Assembly: GCF_001439805.1 (NCBI RefSeq)
Contig: NZ_JYLK01000014.1
Coordinates: 1 to 64,000 of the forward strand
Length of the DNA stretch: 64,000 nucleotides
DNA from: Pseudomonas trivialis
Lineage (GTDB): Bacteria > Pseudomonadota > Gammaproteobacteria > Pseudomonadales > Pseudomonadaceae
Reading direction: 5' to 3'
Shown here: positions 24,111-47,900 of the stretch, in pieces
Numbering within the stretch: position 1 is the first letter of the stretch
Layout of the letters: each line of letters begins with the position of its first letter
Position numbers and translations under genes: made by a program
The notes under the pieces: model-generated
The model's database searches: none
The model's input: only the letters and a program-made list of their open reading frames with translations
What the model was told of the DNA's origin: nothing

Positions 24111-24138
24111 TGTGGGAGGCAGCAAGCCCCCTCCCACA
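24111..24138. repeat. Single REP unit
   Basis: TGTGGGAGGCAGCAAGCCCC followed by CTCCCACA, between the convergent luxR and macB genes. Confidence 0.8.
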
Positions 24139-24143
24139 ATTTG

Positions 24144-26102
24144 TCAATCTCTGGCCAGCGCCTCAATCGGGTCCAGCCGCGCCGCATTCCTTGCCGGCAC
24201 AAACCCGAACACAATGCCGATCAGCGTGGAACAGGCAAACGCGGTGACCACCGAGCCCACCGAAAACACCATCTCCCACTCTTTCACGAACAGCGAAAAC
24301 AGGTAGCCGATGGCGTAGGACAGCGAGATCCCGATGATCCCGCCGATCAGGCACACCATCACCGCCTCCACCAGAAACTGCTGGCGAATATCCGACTGCC
24401 GTGCGCCCACCGCCATGCGAATGCCGATCTCGCGGGTCCGCTCGGTGACCGACACCAGCATGATATTCATCACGCCGATACCGCCCACCAGCAGCGAAAT
24501 CACCGCAATCAGCGACAGCAGCAAGGCCAGGGAGCGGCTGGTGTTCTGCACGGTCTGCATGATGCTGTCGAGGTTGTTGGTGAAGAAATCCTTGGTGCCG
24601 TGGCGTTGCAGCATCAGCTTGTTGACGTTGTCCTCCACCACCTTGCTCGGCTGGCCGTCCTTGATGCGCACGGTGATGCTGTCCAGATGGCGCTGACCCA
24701 GCACGCGCCCCGCCGCCGTCTCGTAAGGCACCCACACATTCAGCGATTTGCTGGCGGCGAACATGTTTTTGTTATCGGCCGTGACCCCGATCACCGTACA
24801 CGGCAGGTTGCCCACCAGAATCACCTGACCGAGCGGGTCGACATGCGCGCCGAACAGGCGCTGACGGGTGTTGTGGTCGATCACCACCACTTGGGCCTGG
24901 CGCCGCGCATCGTTCTCGCTGAAGGCAATACCGGCTTCGAGCTTCAGGCCCTTGACCTTGAAGTAGCGCTCGCTCACCCCATTGACCTGCGCATCCAGGT
25001 CGATATTGCCAAAGCGCAGCAGCAGGTTGCGGCCCACCACCGGCGTGGCGCTGTCGACGTAATACAGCTGGTTCAACGCGTCCACATCCGAGGGCATCAG
25101 CGTCTCGATGGCCGAGGCGCGGCTGTCACCGAAACTGGTGCCGGAAAAGATATCGATGGTATTGCTGCCGATGGCCTGGATGTCCTTGAGCACATAACGC
25201 TTGGCCCCTTCGCCGATGGCCGAGATCGACACCACCGAGGTGATGCCGATGACGATGCCGAGCATGGTCAGCAGCGTGCGCATGCGGTGTGACACCAGCG
25301 CGACCCAGGCCATGTTGAACGCCTCTTTGAACAACCCCAGGCTCGCCACCAGCCGCCGCGCGCCGCTGCGTCGCGACTCGATGGACGTTTCGACGGGCAG
25401 CTCGAGGCCGACACTGGCGTTGGCCTTGTCGCTGACGATCTCGCCATCGCACACCTCGACGATGCGCTGGGCATTGGCCGCCACCTTGGGGTCATGGGTG
25501 ACGATGATCACCGTATGCCCGGCGGCGTGCAGCTCGGCGAGGATACGCATCACCTCCTTGCCGCTGTGGGTGTCCAGCGCCCCGGTGGGCTCGTCGGCAA
25601 GGATCACTTCGCCGCCGTTCATCAAGGCCCGGGCGATACTCACCCGCTGCTGCTGACCACCGGACAGCTGGCTGGGCCGGTGGCTGGTGTGCCCGGCCAG
25701 GCCCAACCGCGTCAGCAGCTCACGGGCGCGGCTGTGGCGCTGAGTCTCCGGGGTGCCGGCGTAGATCGCCGGCATTTCCACGTTGTGCAACGCGCTCAGG
25801 TGCGCCAGCAAGTGGTAGCGCTGGAAGATAAACCCGAAGTAATCGCGGCGCAGCTCGGCCAACTGCTCATCGCCCAGGGAGCGGGTCTCGATGCCGTTGA
25901 TTGTGTAGCTGCCGGCGGTGGCGTAATCCAGACCGCCGAGGATGTTCATCAAAGTGGACTTGCCCGAACCGGACGCGCCGATGATCGCGACCATCTCCCC
26001 CGCCTGGATGGTCAGGTCGATGCCCTTGAGCGCAATGAACTCACGCTCGCCGGCCATGAAACTGCGGGTGATGCCCTTGAGCTCCAACAGTGGCTGGCTC
26101 AT
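24144..26102 (-). CDS. macB: MacB-type ABC exporter, fused ATPase and permease
   Basis: 652 residues. N-terminal ATPase: IGASGSGKSTLMNILGGLD (Walker A), FIFQRYHLLAHLSA (Q-loop), LSGGQQQRVSIARAL (signature), VILADEPTGALD (Walker B) and VTHDPKVA. C-terminal MacB permease with one helix after the ATPase, a large periplasmic domain (~residues 290-520), and three final helices including GGIGVMNIMLVSVTERTREI. It exports the lipopeptide with MacA and an outer-membrane TolC-like channel, which is not in the window. Starts three bases after the macA stop; downstream end of the viscB-viscC-macA-macB run. Confidence 0.94.
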   Translation of the reverse strand: MSQPLLELKGITRSFMAGEREFIALKGIDLTIQAGEMVAIIGASGSGKSTLMNILGGLDYATAGSYTINGIETRSLGDEQLAELRRDYFGFIFQRYHLLAHLSALHNVEMPAIYAGTPETQRHSRARELLTRLGLAGHTSHRPSQLSGGQQQRVSIARALMNGGEVILADEPTGALDTHSGKEVMRILAELHAAGHTVIIVTHDPKVAANAQRIVEVCDGEIVSDKANASVGLELPVETSIESRRSGARRLVASLGLFKEAFNMAWVALVSHRMRTLLTMLGIVIGITSVVSISAIGEGAKRYVLKDIQAIGSNTIDIFSGTSFGDSRASAIETLMPSDVDALNQLYYVDSATPVVGRNLLLRFGNIDLDAQVNGVSERYFKVKGLKLEAGIAFSENDARRQAQVVVIDHNTRQRLFGAHVDPLGQVILVGNLPCTVIGVTADNKNMFAASKSLNVWVPYETAAGRVLGQRHLDSITVRIKDGQPSKVVEDNVNKLMLQRHGTKDFFTNNLDSIMQTVQNTSRSLALLLSLIAVISLLVGGIGVMNIMLVSVTERTREIGIRMAVGARQSDIRQQFLVEAVMVCLIGGIIGISLSYAIGYLFSLFVKEWEMVFSVGSVVTAFACSTLIGIVFGFVPARNAARLDPIEALARD

Positions 26103-26105
26103 GGC

Positions 26106-27257
26106 TCAGTTCCCCGCCACGGCAGGCGTGGCGTCGCCGATCACCACCTTGTCGCCCTCGACCAGGCCGTCGAGGATCTGCACCTTGACGTTGTTGTTGA
26201 TGCCGGTCTTCACGTTGCGCGCCAGCGCCTTGCCCTTGGCATCCAGCACCCGCAGCGCATAGCTGCCATCGTTGTTGCGCGCGCCCAGCGCCGCCACCGG
26301 CACCATCAGCGCCCCTTGGGCAGTGTCGAGCACGATACGCACCTGGGCGGTCATGGCGATACGCAGGCGATGGTCGGGGTTGGGCACGTCGAACAGCGCG
26401 TTATAGAACACCGCCGTGTTCTGCTTGGGCGTGCCGGCGCTCTGGGTCTCGAGGAAGTTCTGCGGCGCCGGCTCCGTGCCGCGCAGTTTGGCGTAATAGC
26501 GCTTGTCGGCCTCGCCGAGAATGGTGAAGTACACCTGCTGGCCGGGGCTGATATGAATCACATCCGCCTCGGACACCTGGGCCTTGACGGTCATGGTGTC
26601 CAGGTCCGCCAGCTTGAGCAGTACCGGCGCCAGCTGGTTGGCGATCACCGTCTGGCCTTCCTGGGTGACGATGCCCACCACATCGCCGTCGATGGGCGCA
26701 TTGATGCGGGTGTAGGTCAGGTTGACCTTGGCGGTGTCGATCTGGATATGCGCGCTCTTGATCTGCGCATCCAGCGACAGCAGGTTGGCCTGCTGTACCT
26801 GGTAGGTTGACTCGGCGTCTTCGAAGTCCTGACGGGACACTGACTCGTCGATCTGCAGGCCCTTGTAGCGCTCGTACACCGACTTGGCCTGCTTGAGCTG
26901 CGCCGCCGTGGCGCGGCGCTGGGCCTGGAGGTTTTCTTCGTCGACCTGGGCCTTGCGCAGGGTGTTCTGCAGGATCAGGGGGTCGATTTCGGCGAGCCAT
27001 TGGCCCTTTTTCACCTTGTCGCCGACTTTGACCTTGAGGGATTTCAGTTGGCCGGAGACCTGGGCGCCGACGTCGACTTGTTTGATGCCTTCGAGCAGGC
27101 CGGTGGCCAGGACGGCGTTTTCGATGTCGCCGCGTTCGGCGGTGGCTGTCAGGTATTGGGGGGTGTCGGCGGGGGCCTGTAGGGCGTAGATGATCAGGCC
27201 GATGGCGATGGCCAACAGGGTGAATAAGCCGATTTTGCGGAATTTAGACGTTTGCAT
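26106..27257 (-). CDS. macA: MacA-type periplasmic adaptor protein
   Basis: 383 residues. An N-terminal membrane anchor (LFTLLAIAIGLIIYAL) precedes the adaptor domains: lipoyl half-motif VLATGLLEGIKQVDVGAQVS, a coiled-coil hairpin (~90-180, rich in Gln/Ala/Arg), DAQIKSAHIQIDTAKVNLTY and RINAPIDGDVVGIVTQEGQT, then beta-barrel and membrane-proximal domains. It bridges MacB and the outer-membrane channel. It follows viscC after 377 bases, so it may have its own promoter. Confidence 0.93.
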   Translation of the reverse strand: MQTSKFRKIGLFTLLAIAIGLIIYALQAPADTPQYLTATAERGDIENAVLATGLLEGIKQVDVGAQVSGQLKSLKVKVGDKVKKGQWLAEIDPLILQNTLRKAQVDEENLQAQRRATAAQLKQAKSVYERYKGLQIDESVSRQDFEDAESTYQVQQANLLSLDAQIKSAHIQIDTAKVNLTYTRINAPIDGDVVGIVTQEGQTVIANQLAPVLLKLADLDTMTVKAQVSEADVIHISPGQQVYFTILGEADKRYYAKLRGTEPAPQNFLETQSAGTPKQNTAVFYNALFDVPNPDHRLRIAMTAQVRIVLDTAQGALMVPVAALGARNNDGSYALRVLDAKGKALARNVKTGINNNVKVQILDGLVEGDKVVIGDATPAVAGN

Positions 27258-27318
27258 AAATGCCCATAAAAGATGATGAGGTTTTTGGGGGTATATCCGT
27301 TGCTGCGGTAACGGCTGC

Positions 27319-27420
27319 TTAGGGTTCCGCCCTAACGGCGGGTCACTTTGGAAAAGCCGGAATGCCGGCCCAGCCCAAAGTAACCAAAGGGCTCTTGCCC
27401 CAACACTCGGCCAGCGTGTT
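27319..27420. repeat. Candidate dispersed intergenic repeat
   Basis: The stretch with CTAACGGCGGGTCACTTTGG, then CCAAAGTAACCAAAGGGCTC and TTGCCCC looks like an intergenic family I recall from several Pseudomonas genomes. Only one copy is in this window, so the call rests on memory. Confidence 0.4.
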
Positions 27421-27456
27421 TAACGGGGCGCCTGAGATCAAAAGCAAGATCAAAGG

Positions 27457-27480
27457 CCAAAGCCAAAGCCAAAGCCAAAG
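27457..27480. repeat. Hexanucleotide tandem repeat (CCAAAG)4
   Basis: Four perfect copies of CCAAAG, followed by a partial unit, in the macA-viscC intergenic region. The rest of that 377-base gap holds the candidate dispersed repeat and a REPIN; no gene is seen. Confidence 0.9.
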
Positions 27481-27525
27481 CAGAACCAAGCAGATTGATA
27501 CTCTCCTGAAAGATGGCGATCCAAA

Positions 27526-27614
27526 TGTGGGAGGGGGCTTGCTCCCGATGGCAGTGTGTCAGCTACCAATAAGCTGACTGACCCACCCTCATCGGGAGCA
27601 AGCCCCCTCCCACA
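27526..27614. repeat. REPIN (inverted REP pair)
   Basis: TGTGGGAGGGGGCTTGCTCC on the left and the inverted copy ending CCCTCCCACA at 27614, 21 bases past the viscC stop. May form a terminator-like or RNA-stabilising hairpin between viscC and macA. Confidence 0.9.
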
Positions 27615-27634
27615 ATTTGAGCGGCATACACCCG

Positions 27635-38967
<11,333 letters not shown>

Positions 38968-38971
<4 letters not shown>

Positions 38972-41900
38972 AGGACGATCTCCATTCGTTCGGTTATAGC
39001 GGCGTAGCCGGCCAGGGTCGGCTGTTCGAACAGCGCCCGCACATCGGCTTCCATGCCTTCCTGGCGCAAGCGCCCGATCAAGCTCACGGCGAGCAGCGAA
39101 TGCCCGCCCAGTTCAAAGAAATTGTCATGCCGCCCTACCCGCTCCACCTTGAGCAGCTCGGCCCACAGCGCGGCCATGAGGGTTTCGGTGTCGCCTTCGG
39201 GCGTGGCGTACTCACGCACGCTCAGCGCCTGCAGGCCGGGTTCGGGCAGCGCCTTGCGGTCGAGCTTGCCGTTGGGGCTCAGGGGCAAGGCGTCCAGGTG
39301 CACGAACAGCGCGGGCACCATGAAGTCCGGCAGGTGCTGCAGCAAGTGCGCACGCAGGCTGTCGATCCCGGCCGGTGCGCCGGTGTAATAGGCGACCAGG
39401 CGTTCGTCACGGGCCATCACCACCGCATCCTTGACCGCCGGATGCTCGATCAGGCGCGCCTGGATCTCGCCCAGCTCGATGCGCAGGCCACGGATCTTCA
39501 CCTGGTCATCGTTGCGCCCCAGGTACTCGATATTACCGTCGGGCAAGTGGCGGCCGATGTCGCCGGTGCGGTACATGCGGCCGCCGTTGAACGGGTCATC
39601 GAGGAAGCGTTCGGCGCTGAGGTCCGCGCGGTTGAGATAACCGCGCGCCACCTGCACCCCGCCAATGAACAGCTCACCCACCACCCCCAGGGGCACGGGC
39701 TGCGACTGCGCATCCAGCACGTACATGCGGGTGTTGGCGATGGGTTTGCCGATGGGCGTGTTGTCCGGTACGTCCGCACGCGCGCAATTCCACGCGGTGA
39801 CGTCCACTGCCGCCTCGGTCGGGCCATACAGGTTGTACAGGCCGATGTCCGGCAACTGCTGCTTGAAGCGTCGCACCAGGCTGCCCGGCAACGCCTCGCC
39901 GCTGCACATCACCTGCCGCAGCCCCGCCGCCTGGCTGACATCGCCGTGGGCGAGGAACACATCGAGCATCGACGGCACAAAGTGCAGCGTGGTGATGCGC
40001 TCGGCCTGGATCACCTCGCACAGGTACGCCGGCTCCTTGTGCCCGCCCGGACGCGCCATTACCAGGCGTGCGCCGGTAAACAGCGGCCAGAAGAACTCCC
40101 ACACCGACACATCGAAGCTGAACGGGGTTTTCTGCAACACCGCATCGTCGGCGTTGAGGCCATAGGCGTCCTGCATCCACAGCAGGCGGTTGACCACGCC
40201 GGCATGCTCGTTGATCACGCCCTTGGGCTGGCCGGTGGAGCCGGACGTGTAGATCACGTAGGCCTGGTGCCGTGCGGTCAGCGCCGGCACCTCGGGGTTG
40301 GTGGCGCGCTGGTGCTGCCAGGTGCCGTGGTCGAGGTCGATCACCGGCACATTCCCCAGCAGTGCCCGCGTGGCGGATTGGGCCAGCACCACCACCGGCG
40401 CGCTGTCGTGCAGCATGTAGGCGATGCGCTCCTGGGGATAGGCCGGGTCGAGCGGCACATAACCGCCGCCGGCCTTGAGGATCGCGAACAGGCCCACCAC
40501 CATGTCCAGGCCACGCTCCACGCAAATGCCCACCCGCGTATCCGGCTGCACGCCGAGGTCACGCAAGTGATGGGCCAAACGGTTGGCGCGCTCGTTGAGT
40601 TGCTGGTAGGTCAGCTGTTGATGATCAGCCTTCACCGCCACCGCGTGCGGCGTACGCACCACTTGCGCTTCGAACAGGCCGTGCAGGGTCTGGTCGAGGT
40701 TGTAAGCCACCTCGGTGGCGTTGAAGCCCTGCAGCACTTGCCGGCGTTCCTGCTCGCCGAGGATCGACAGGCGATTGATCGGCTGCTGCGGCGCCTGCTC
40801 CAGCGCTTCGACCAGGCGGGCCAAAGCCGTCTGCATGTAGCCGCACACCCGTTGCGCGTCCAGGCGGGCCAGGGCAGTGACATCGTAACCGTCGCCCAGG
40901 TCGTCCACATTCAGGCTCAGCGGGTAGTTGGTGCGCCCGTCGTTGGCCAGGGTCTGCATGCCTTGCCAGGCCTGCTGTGCTCCAGCCGAACGCGTGGCCA
41001 TGCCGCGATGGCGGTAGTTGAGCATTGAACTGAACAGCGGCGCCGGGGCCGCCACGCCACTGCAACGCTGGGCCAGCGCCAGGGAGGCATGCTCATGCCC
41101 AAGCAATGCGCTGAGTCGATCATGGGTGGCGCGCACCGCCGTCTTGACGCCCTGAGCGTCGATATCCAGACGCAACGGCAAGGTATTGATAAACACCCCC
41201 AGCGCACGGTCGGCGCCCTCGCCACCTTGCAGGCGGCCCACCAGCACGGTGCCAAATACCACATTGTGGCGACCGGATGTCGCGGCCAGCACTTGGGCCC
41301 AGGCCAAATGGAACAGGCTCGCGGTGCTCACCCCCAGTAAACGTGCCTGGGCACGCAGGCCGCGATTCAATTGGGCGTCCAGACGCAGGCTGTATTCTTC
41401 GATTTGATGGCCGTCGCCGCGCACGTCCTGCCAACCGAACGGCAGCGTCGGCTCGTCAATGTCGCCGAGCATGTCGCGGAAAAATGCTTCGTGCTCCTGC
41501 TCGCTGACGCCCAACAGCGCCTGGGCCACATAGTTGCGATACGGCATCGGCGCTGCCGTGGGCGCGCCGTGGCCGAGCAGATGGCCCTGCATTTCGCGCA
41601 GCACCACGTCGAATGCCGTGTGGTCCAGGGCGATATGGTGATAGAGCAACACCACCACTACGCGCCCGTTGGCCGGGTCCTGGGCATAGTTCACGCGGAT
41701 CAACGGCGCCTGGCTGATGTCCAGACGAAAGCGCCGCGCATCGAAGCGTTCATGCAGGCCTGCCAGTACGTCGCCTTGCAGGTGCAGTTCCATCATGCTC
41801 AATCGGGCCTCGCGCCACACCACTTGGAGTGGTTGCGCCAGGCCGTCCCACACCACGCCGGTACGCAAGATATCGTGACGGTCGATCACCTGTTGCAACG

Positions 41901-44900
41901 CCTCTGCAAAGGCGTCCAGACGCTCGAGGCTGTCGAAGGCCAGGTGCGATTGCAGCAGGTACGGGTCGCCCTGCCCGGCGCTGATGTGGTGGTAAAGGAT
42001 GCCCTCCTGCAACGGCGCCAGCGGGTAAATGTCCTGCACATTGGCGGCGCCACCCGGCACCTGCGCGACCACCTGATCGATCGTCGATTGGTCGAGGCTG
42101 ACCAGCGCCAACATGTCCGGCGTGATGCGTTGGCAATCGGCCGCGATACGGTTGGCCGGCACCTGCACTTCGCGGCCGCTGCCCACGGCGGCGGCCAGCG
42201 CGGCCAGGGTCGGCTGGCTGAACAGCACGCGCACATCGGCGCTCAGGCCGACCTGGCGCATGCGCTCGATCAGGCTCACGGCCAGCAACGAATGCCCGCC
42301 CAGCTCGAAGAAGTGGTCATGGCGACCGACTTGCTCCACCTGCAATACCTCGGCCCAGATGCGCGCCAGGGTGGTTTCGACGTCACCCTGCGGGGCTTCG
42401 TAGGCGCGGCTGAGCAAGGCGGATTGATCCGGCTCCGGCAGCGCCTTGCGGTCCAGCTTGCCGTTGGCAGTCAGCGGCAACGCATCCAGGCGCATATAGG
42501 CGACCGGCACCAGCGCCTCGGGCAACTGCGTCTGCAGGCGCGCGCGCAGGCCCTCGATATCCAGCGCGCGCTGCTCGGTGAACCAGGCCAGCAGGCGGCC
42601 TTCGCGCACCAGCACCACCGCTTCGCGAATGCCGTCCAGGGCCGCCAGGCGGCTTTCGATTTCACCGAGTTCCACGCGCACGCCGCGCACTTTCACCTGA
42701 TCGTCGTTGCGGCCCAGGTATTCCAGGTTGCCGTCGGGCAGCCAGCGCACCAGGTCGCCGGTGCGGTACATACGGCCCTCGTTGAACGGGTCTTGCAGGA
42801 AGCGTTCGGCGGTCAGGTCCGGGCGGTTCAGGTAACCGCGCGCCACGCCGCTGCCGCCCACGTACAACTCACCGGCCACGCCCACCGGCACCGGGCGCAG
42901 TTGGGCATCCAGCACGTAGCTGGTGGCGTTGGCCACGGGCCGGCCGATGTGCAAGACCTGCCCGGCGCGCATGCGGCCGGAGGTCGCGACCACCGTGGCT
43001 TCAGTGGGGCCGTAGTTGTTGATCACCGCAAAGCGCTGCTCGTGGGTGAACTGGCGCAGGCGATCGCCGCCGATCAGCAGCGTGCGCAAGGTCGGGTGTT
43101 GCAGCGGCTGGCTGAACGCGTATTCGGCCACTGGCGTGGGCAGAAAGCTCACGTCCAGCGGTTGCGCCAGCCACCAGGCCAGCAGTTCGTCGATGTTTTC
43201 ATTGCCCACCTGAGCGGGCGGCAGGTGCAGGGTCGCGCCTATGCACAGCGCCGGCCAGACTTCCCAGGCCATCGCATCGAAACCGAAGCCTGCCAGGCTG
43301 CTGGTATGTCCTGAGGCTTTCAGACCGAAGGCCGCGCAGTGCCAATGCAGCAGATTCTCGACACTGCGGTGTTCCACCATCACACCCTTGGGCTGGCCGG
43401 TGGAGCCGGAGGTGTAGATGACGTAGGCCAGGTGCGCCGGGGTCAGGTTGGCGAGCTGCGGATTATCAACCGCGCGGTGCTGCCAGCGTGGGTCGTGCAG
43501 GTCGATACTGCTGACCTTGCCCAAAAGCTCGCGGGTACTGGATTCGGCCAGCACCGCCACCGGCGCGCTGTCCTGCAGCAGGTAGGCGATGCGTTCGGCC
43601 GGGTACGCCGGGTCGATGGGCACGTAGCCGGCGCCTGCCTTGAGAATACCGAGCAGGCCCACCAGCATCTGCGGGCCGCGACGGCAGCAGATCGCCACGC
43701 GGTCGTCCGGTTGCACGCCCAGTGTCAGCAGGTGATGGGCCAGTTGGTTGGCGCGTTGATTGAGTTGCTGATAGGTCAGTGATTCGTCGTCCTGCTGCAC
43801 GGCAACCGCCTGGGGTTGGCGCTCGGCCTGGACTTCGAAAGCGCCATGCAGGGTCTGACCGCGGGGGAAATCCCGGGCGGTGGCATTGAAGTCACGCAGC
43901 AGGGTGTCGCGCTCGGCCGACGGCAGAATGTGCAGCTGGTTCAGCGCGGTTCTCGGGTTGTTTTCCAGGGCGCCGACGAGTTGCTCCACGGCGTTATGCA
44001 TATAGCCACACAGCCGCTGCGCGCCAATCTGTGGCAAAGCCAGCACGCTCAAGCTGAAGTCAGTGCCCAGGTCATCCACGCTCAAGGTCAGCGGATAGTT
44101 GCTGCGCTCTTCACCGCCGAGCAGTTGCACGCCCTCCCAGATGCCATGGCCATCGCGGGCCATTTCGCCGGGGGTGCTGTGACGGTAGTTGAGCAAGGCG
44201 CTGAACAGCGGCGTTGAGTTCGCCACGCCACTGCAGCGCTGGGCCAGCGCCAGCGACGCGTGTTCATGGCCCAGCAACGCGCTCAAGCGTGTGTGGGTGG
44301 CCTTGACCGCCACCGCCGCGCTGGCGGTCACATCGACGCGCAATGGCAGGGTGTTGATGAACATCCCCAGCGCGCGGTCGGCGCCGTCGCCGGCCTGCAT
44401 GCGGCCCATCAATACAGTGCCGAACACCACGTCGTCGCGCCCGGACACCAGCCCCAGCACCTGCGCCCACGCCAGGTGCATCAGGCTGGCGGCACTTACG
44501 CCCAGCTGCCGCGACTGCTCACGCACGCGCTGAGCCAGCGCGGCGTCGAGGGGCAACTCGGCCTCTTCGATAGCGCGCCCGTCGCCCTGCACGTCCTGCA
44601 CGCCAAACGGCAGCGTCGGTTCATCAATGTCGGCGAGCATTTCGCGGAAGAACTGCTCATGCTCGGCGGTGCTCACCCCCAGGCGCGCCTGGGCCACGTA
44701 GTTGCGAAACGGCGCGGGCTCGGGCAACGCATCGGCCTGGTCGAACAGGAACGCGCGCATTTCCTGGCCCACCACTTCCATGGCGGTGTGGTCCAGCGCC
44801 AGGTGGTGGAACAGCAGGATCGCCGCCACGCGGTTATTGACCGGATCCTCGGCGTAGACCATGCGCAACAGCGGCGCCTGGGTGATGTCCAGGCGGTAAT

Positions 44901-47900
44901 GCCGCGCATCGAAACGCCCGTGCAACTGCTCGATGATGTCGCCATCCGCCGGGGCCAGATCAATGGCTTGCACCACCAGCTGCGCCTTGCGCCATACCAC
45001 TTGCACCGGGCTGTCCAGGCCTTCCCAGACCACGCCGGTGCGCAGAATATCGTGGCGCGCAACCACGTGTTGCAGCGCGCCCATGAAGCTGTGCAAACGT
45101 TCAAGACTGTCGAACGCCATGCGCGATTGCAGCAGGTAGGGATCGCCCTGTTCGGCGCTGATGTGGTGGTAGAGGATGCCTTCCTGCAACGGCGCCAGCG
45201 GATAGATATCCTGCACATTGGCCGCGCCACCGGGCACGGTCGCGACGACACGCTCGATGGCCGCCGGGTCGAGCTGCACCAGGCTCAACATGGAGGGGGT
45301 GATGTGCGTGCAGCCCGGTGCGATGCCATTGGCCGGCACCACAATCTCGCGGCCACTGCCGATGGCCGCCGCCAACGCGGCCAGGCTCGGCTGACTGAAC
45401 AGCACGCGCACATCGGCGCTGAGGCCGACCTGACGCATGCGTTCGATCAGGCTCACCGCCAGCAGCGAATGCCCGCCCAGTTCGAAGAAGTGATCATGCC
45501 GGCCCACGCGCTCCAGCTTGAGAACGTCCTGCCAGATTTGCGCCAGCACGGCTTCCACCTCGCCTTGCGGGGCCTCGTAGCCGCGACTGAGCAGCGCAGC
45601 GTGGTCCGGCGCCGGCAGGGCCTTGCGGTCGAGTTTGCCGTTGGCAGTCAGCGGCAACAGCGCCAGCCAGACATAGGCCGAAGGCACCATGTAATCCGGC
45701 AATCGACCGTGCAGGTGGTCGCGCAATGCTTCGATCGGCAGCGCTGCAGCGGCGGTGTAGTAAGCCACCAGGCGTTTGTCACCAGGCTCGTCTTCACGGA
45801 CCATCACAACCGCATCCTTTACCTGCGGGAACGCGGCCATGCCGGCTTCAATTTCGCCGGGTTCAATGCGGAAACCGCGAATTTTCACTTGCAGGTCATT
45901 GCGCCCCAGGTACAGCAAGGTGCCGTCGGCCTGCCAGCACGCCAGGTCGCCGGTGCGGTACAGCTGGCCTTCGCCAAAGGGGTTCGGGATAAATTTCTCG
46001 GCGGTCAATTGCGGCTGGTTCAAGTACCCCTTGGCCACACCGGCCCCGCCAATATACAACTCACCGGTCACGCCCAAAGGCAACGGCTGCTGGCGCGCGT
46101 TCAGCACGTAGGCCTGGGCATTGCCGATGGGGCGGCCAATCGGAATGCTGCCCGCGCCGGCCGTGGTGATCTCAAACGTGGTGGAGAAGGTAGTGGCTTC
46201 GGTCGGACCGTAGCCGTTGACCAGGTGTCGGGGTTTGCCGTGCGCAAGCACGCGACCTATCACCGAAGGGTCCAGCACATCGCCGCCGACGATCAGGTAG
46301 CGCAACTGGCCGAACACCGGCATCAATGTGTCGGCGTACTGGTGGAACAGTCCGGCAGTCATCCACAACACGCTCACGGCCTGCTCCTGCAACAGCGTGG
46401 CAAACGCCGACTGGGACAACAGCACTGCGTGGTCGACCACCACCACGCAACCGCCGTTGAGCAACGGCGCCCACACGTCGAGCGTGCTGGCGTCGAAGGC
46501 CGGGTTGGAGGCGAACGCTACACGGTCATCCCGGTTGAAATCGGCATAACCGTTGTTGAGTACCAGCCGCGAAATCGCCCGATGCGGTACCTGCACACCT
46601 TTCGGCGCGCCGGTGGAACCGGAGGTGTAGAGGATGTACGCAACGCTCTCGGCCGATTGCGAAAGCACCGGGTTTTGCGCTGACAGCGCCGCCAGGTTCA
46701 GCTCGGTGAGGTTGTCCAGCACGCGCCGCGCGCCGCTGTCGCGAATGATAAAGGCCTGGCGCTGCGCCGGGGCATTGATGTCCAGCGGCACATACACCGC
46801 CGCGCATTTGAGGATCGCCAACTGACACACCAGCAGGTCGAAACAGCGTGGCAGTGCAATCGCCACGCTTTCTCCCGGCTGCACGCCTTGGTTGATCAGG
46901 TGATGGGCCAGTCGATTTGCACGCCGGTTGAGGTCGCCGTAGCTCAGGGACACCAGGCCATGCACCGCTGCTACCGCGTCGGGACGCGCCAGGGCCTGGG
47001 CTTCGAACAATTGATGCACGGTGAGATGCGCGGGGTACTCGCGGGCGGTGGCGTTGAAGTCCACCAGCAGTCGGTGACGCTCGCCCGGCGGCAGAATCGA
47101 CACCGCCTGCAACGCCGTGGTCGGCGCCTGTTGCAGCGCGATCAGCAGGTTGCGCAATGCGGTCAGCATGTAGTCGCCCACACGCTGCACATTGACCTGG
47201 GCCACGCCCTGCACCGCCAGCGCAAAGCCCGTGCCCAGGTCATCGACACTCAGCACCAGCGGGTAGTTGCTGCGCTCTTGGGAACTGAGGATATCGATGC
47301 CAAAGCCCGCGAACGGACTGGCGCCCGGCGCTTCGTCCGGTGCGCTGTGGCGGTAGTTGAGCAAGGTGCTGAACAACGGCAGCGAAGCCGGCACGCCGCT
47401 GCAACGCTGGGCCAGGGACAGTGAAGCGTGCTCATGGCCGAGCAATTGCGCCAGGCGCGCGTGGGTGGCGCGCACGCCGGCCTGCACGCCAACGGTGCCG
47501 AGGCTGACCCGCAGCGGCAAGGTGTTGATGAACATGCCCAGCGCGCGGTCGGCGCCCTCGCCGCCGTGCATGCGCCCCAGCAACACGGTGCCGAACACCA
47601 CGTCCTGCTGGCCGGACACCTGGCTCAATACCTGCGCCCAGGCCAGGTGCATCAGGCTGGCCGGGCTCACGCCCAGCTGTCGCGCCTGTTCGCGCAGGCC
47701 CAGGCTCAGCGCCGGTTCCAGTGGTAAATGAACCTCGGCGATGCCGCTGCCGTCGCCGTTCACATCCTGCAGACCAAAGGCCAGCGTCGGCTCGTCGATA
47801 TCGCCGAGCATCTCGCTGAAAAACGTTTCGTGCTGGGCCTGGCTGACCCCCAGGCGCGCCTGGGCCACGTAGTTGCGGTACTGCACCGCGTCGGGCAGCT

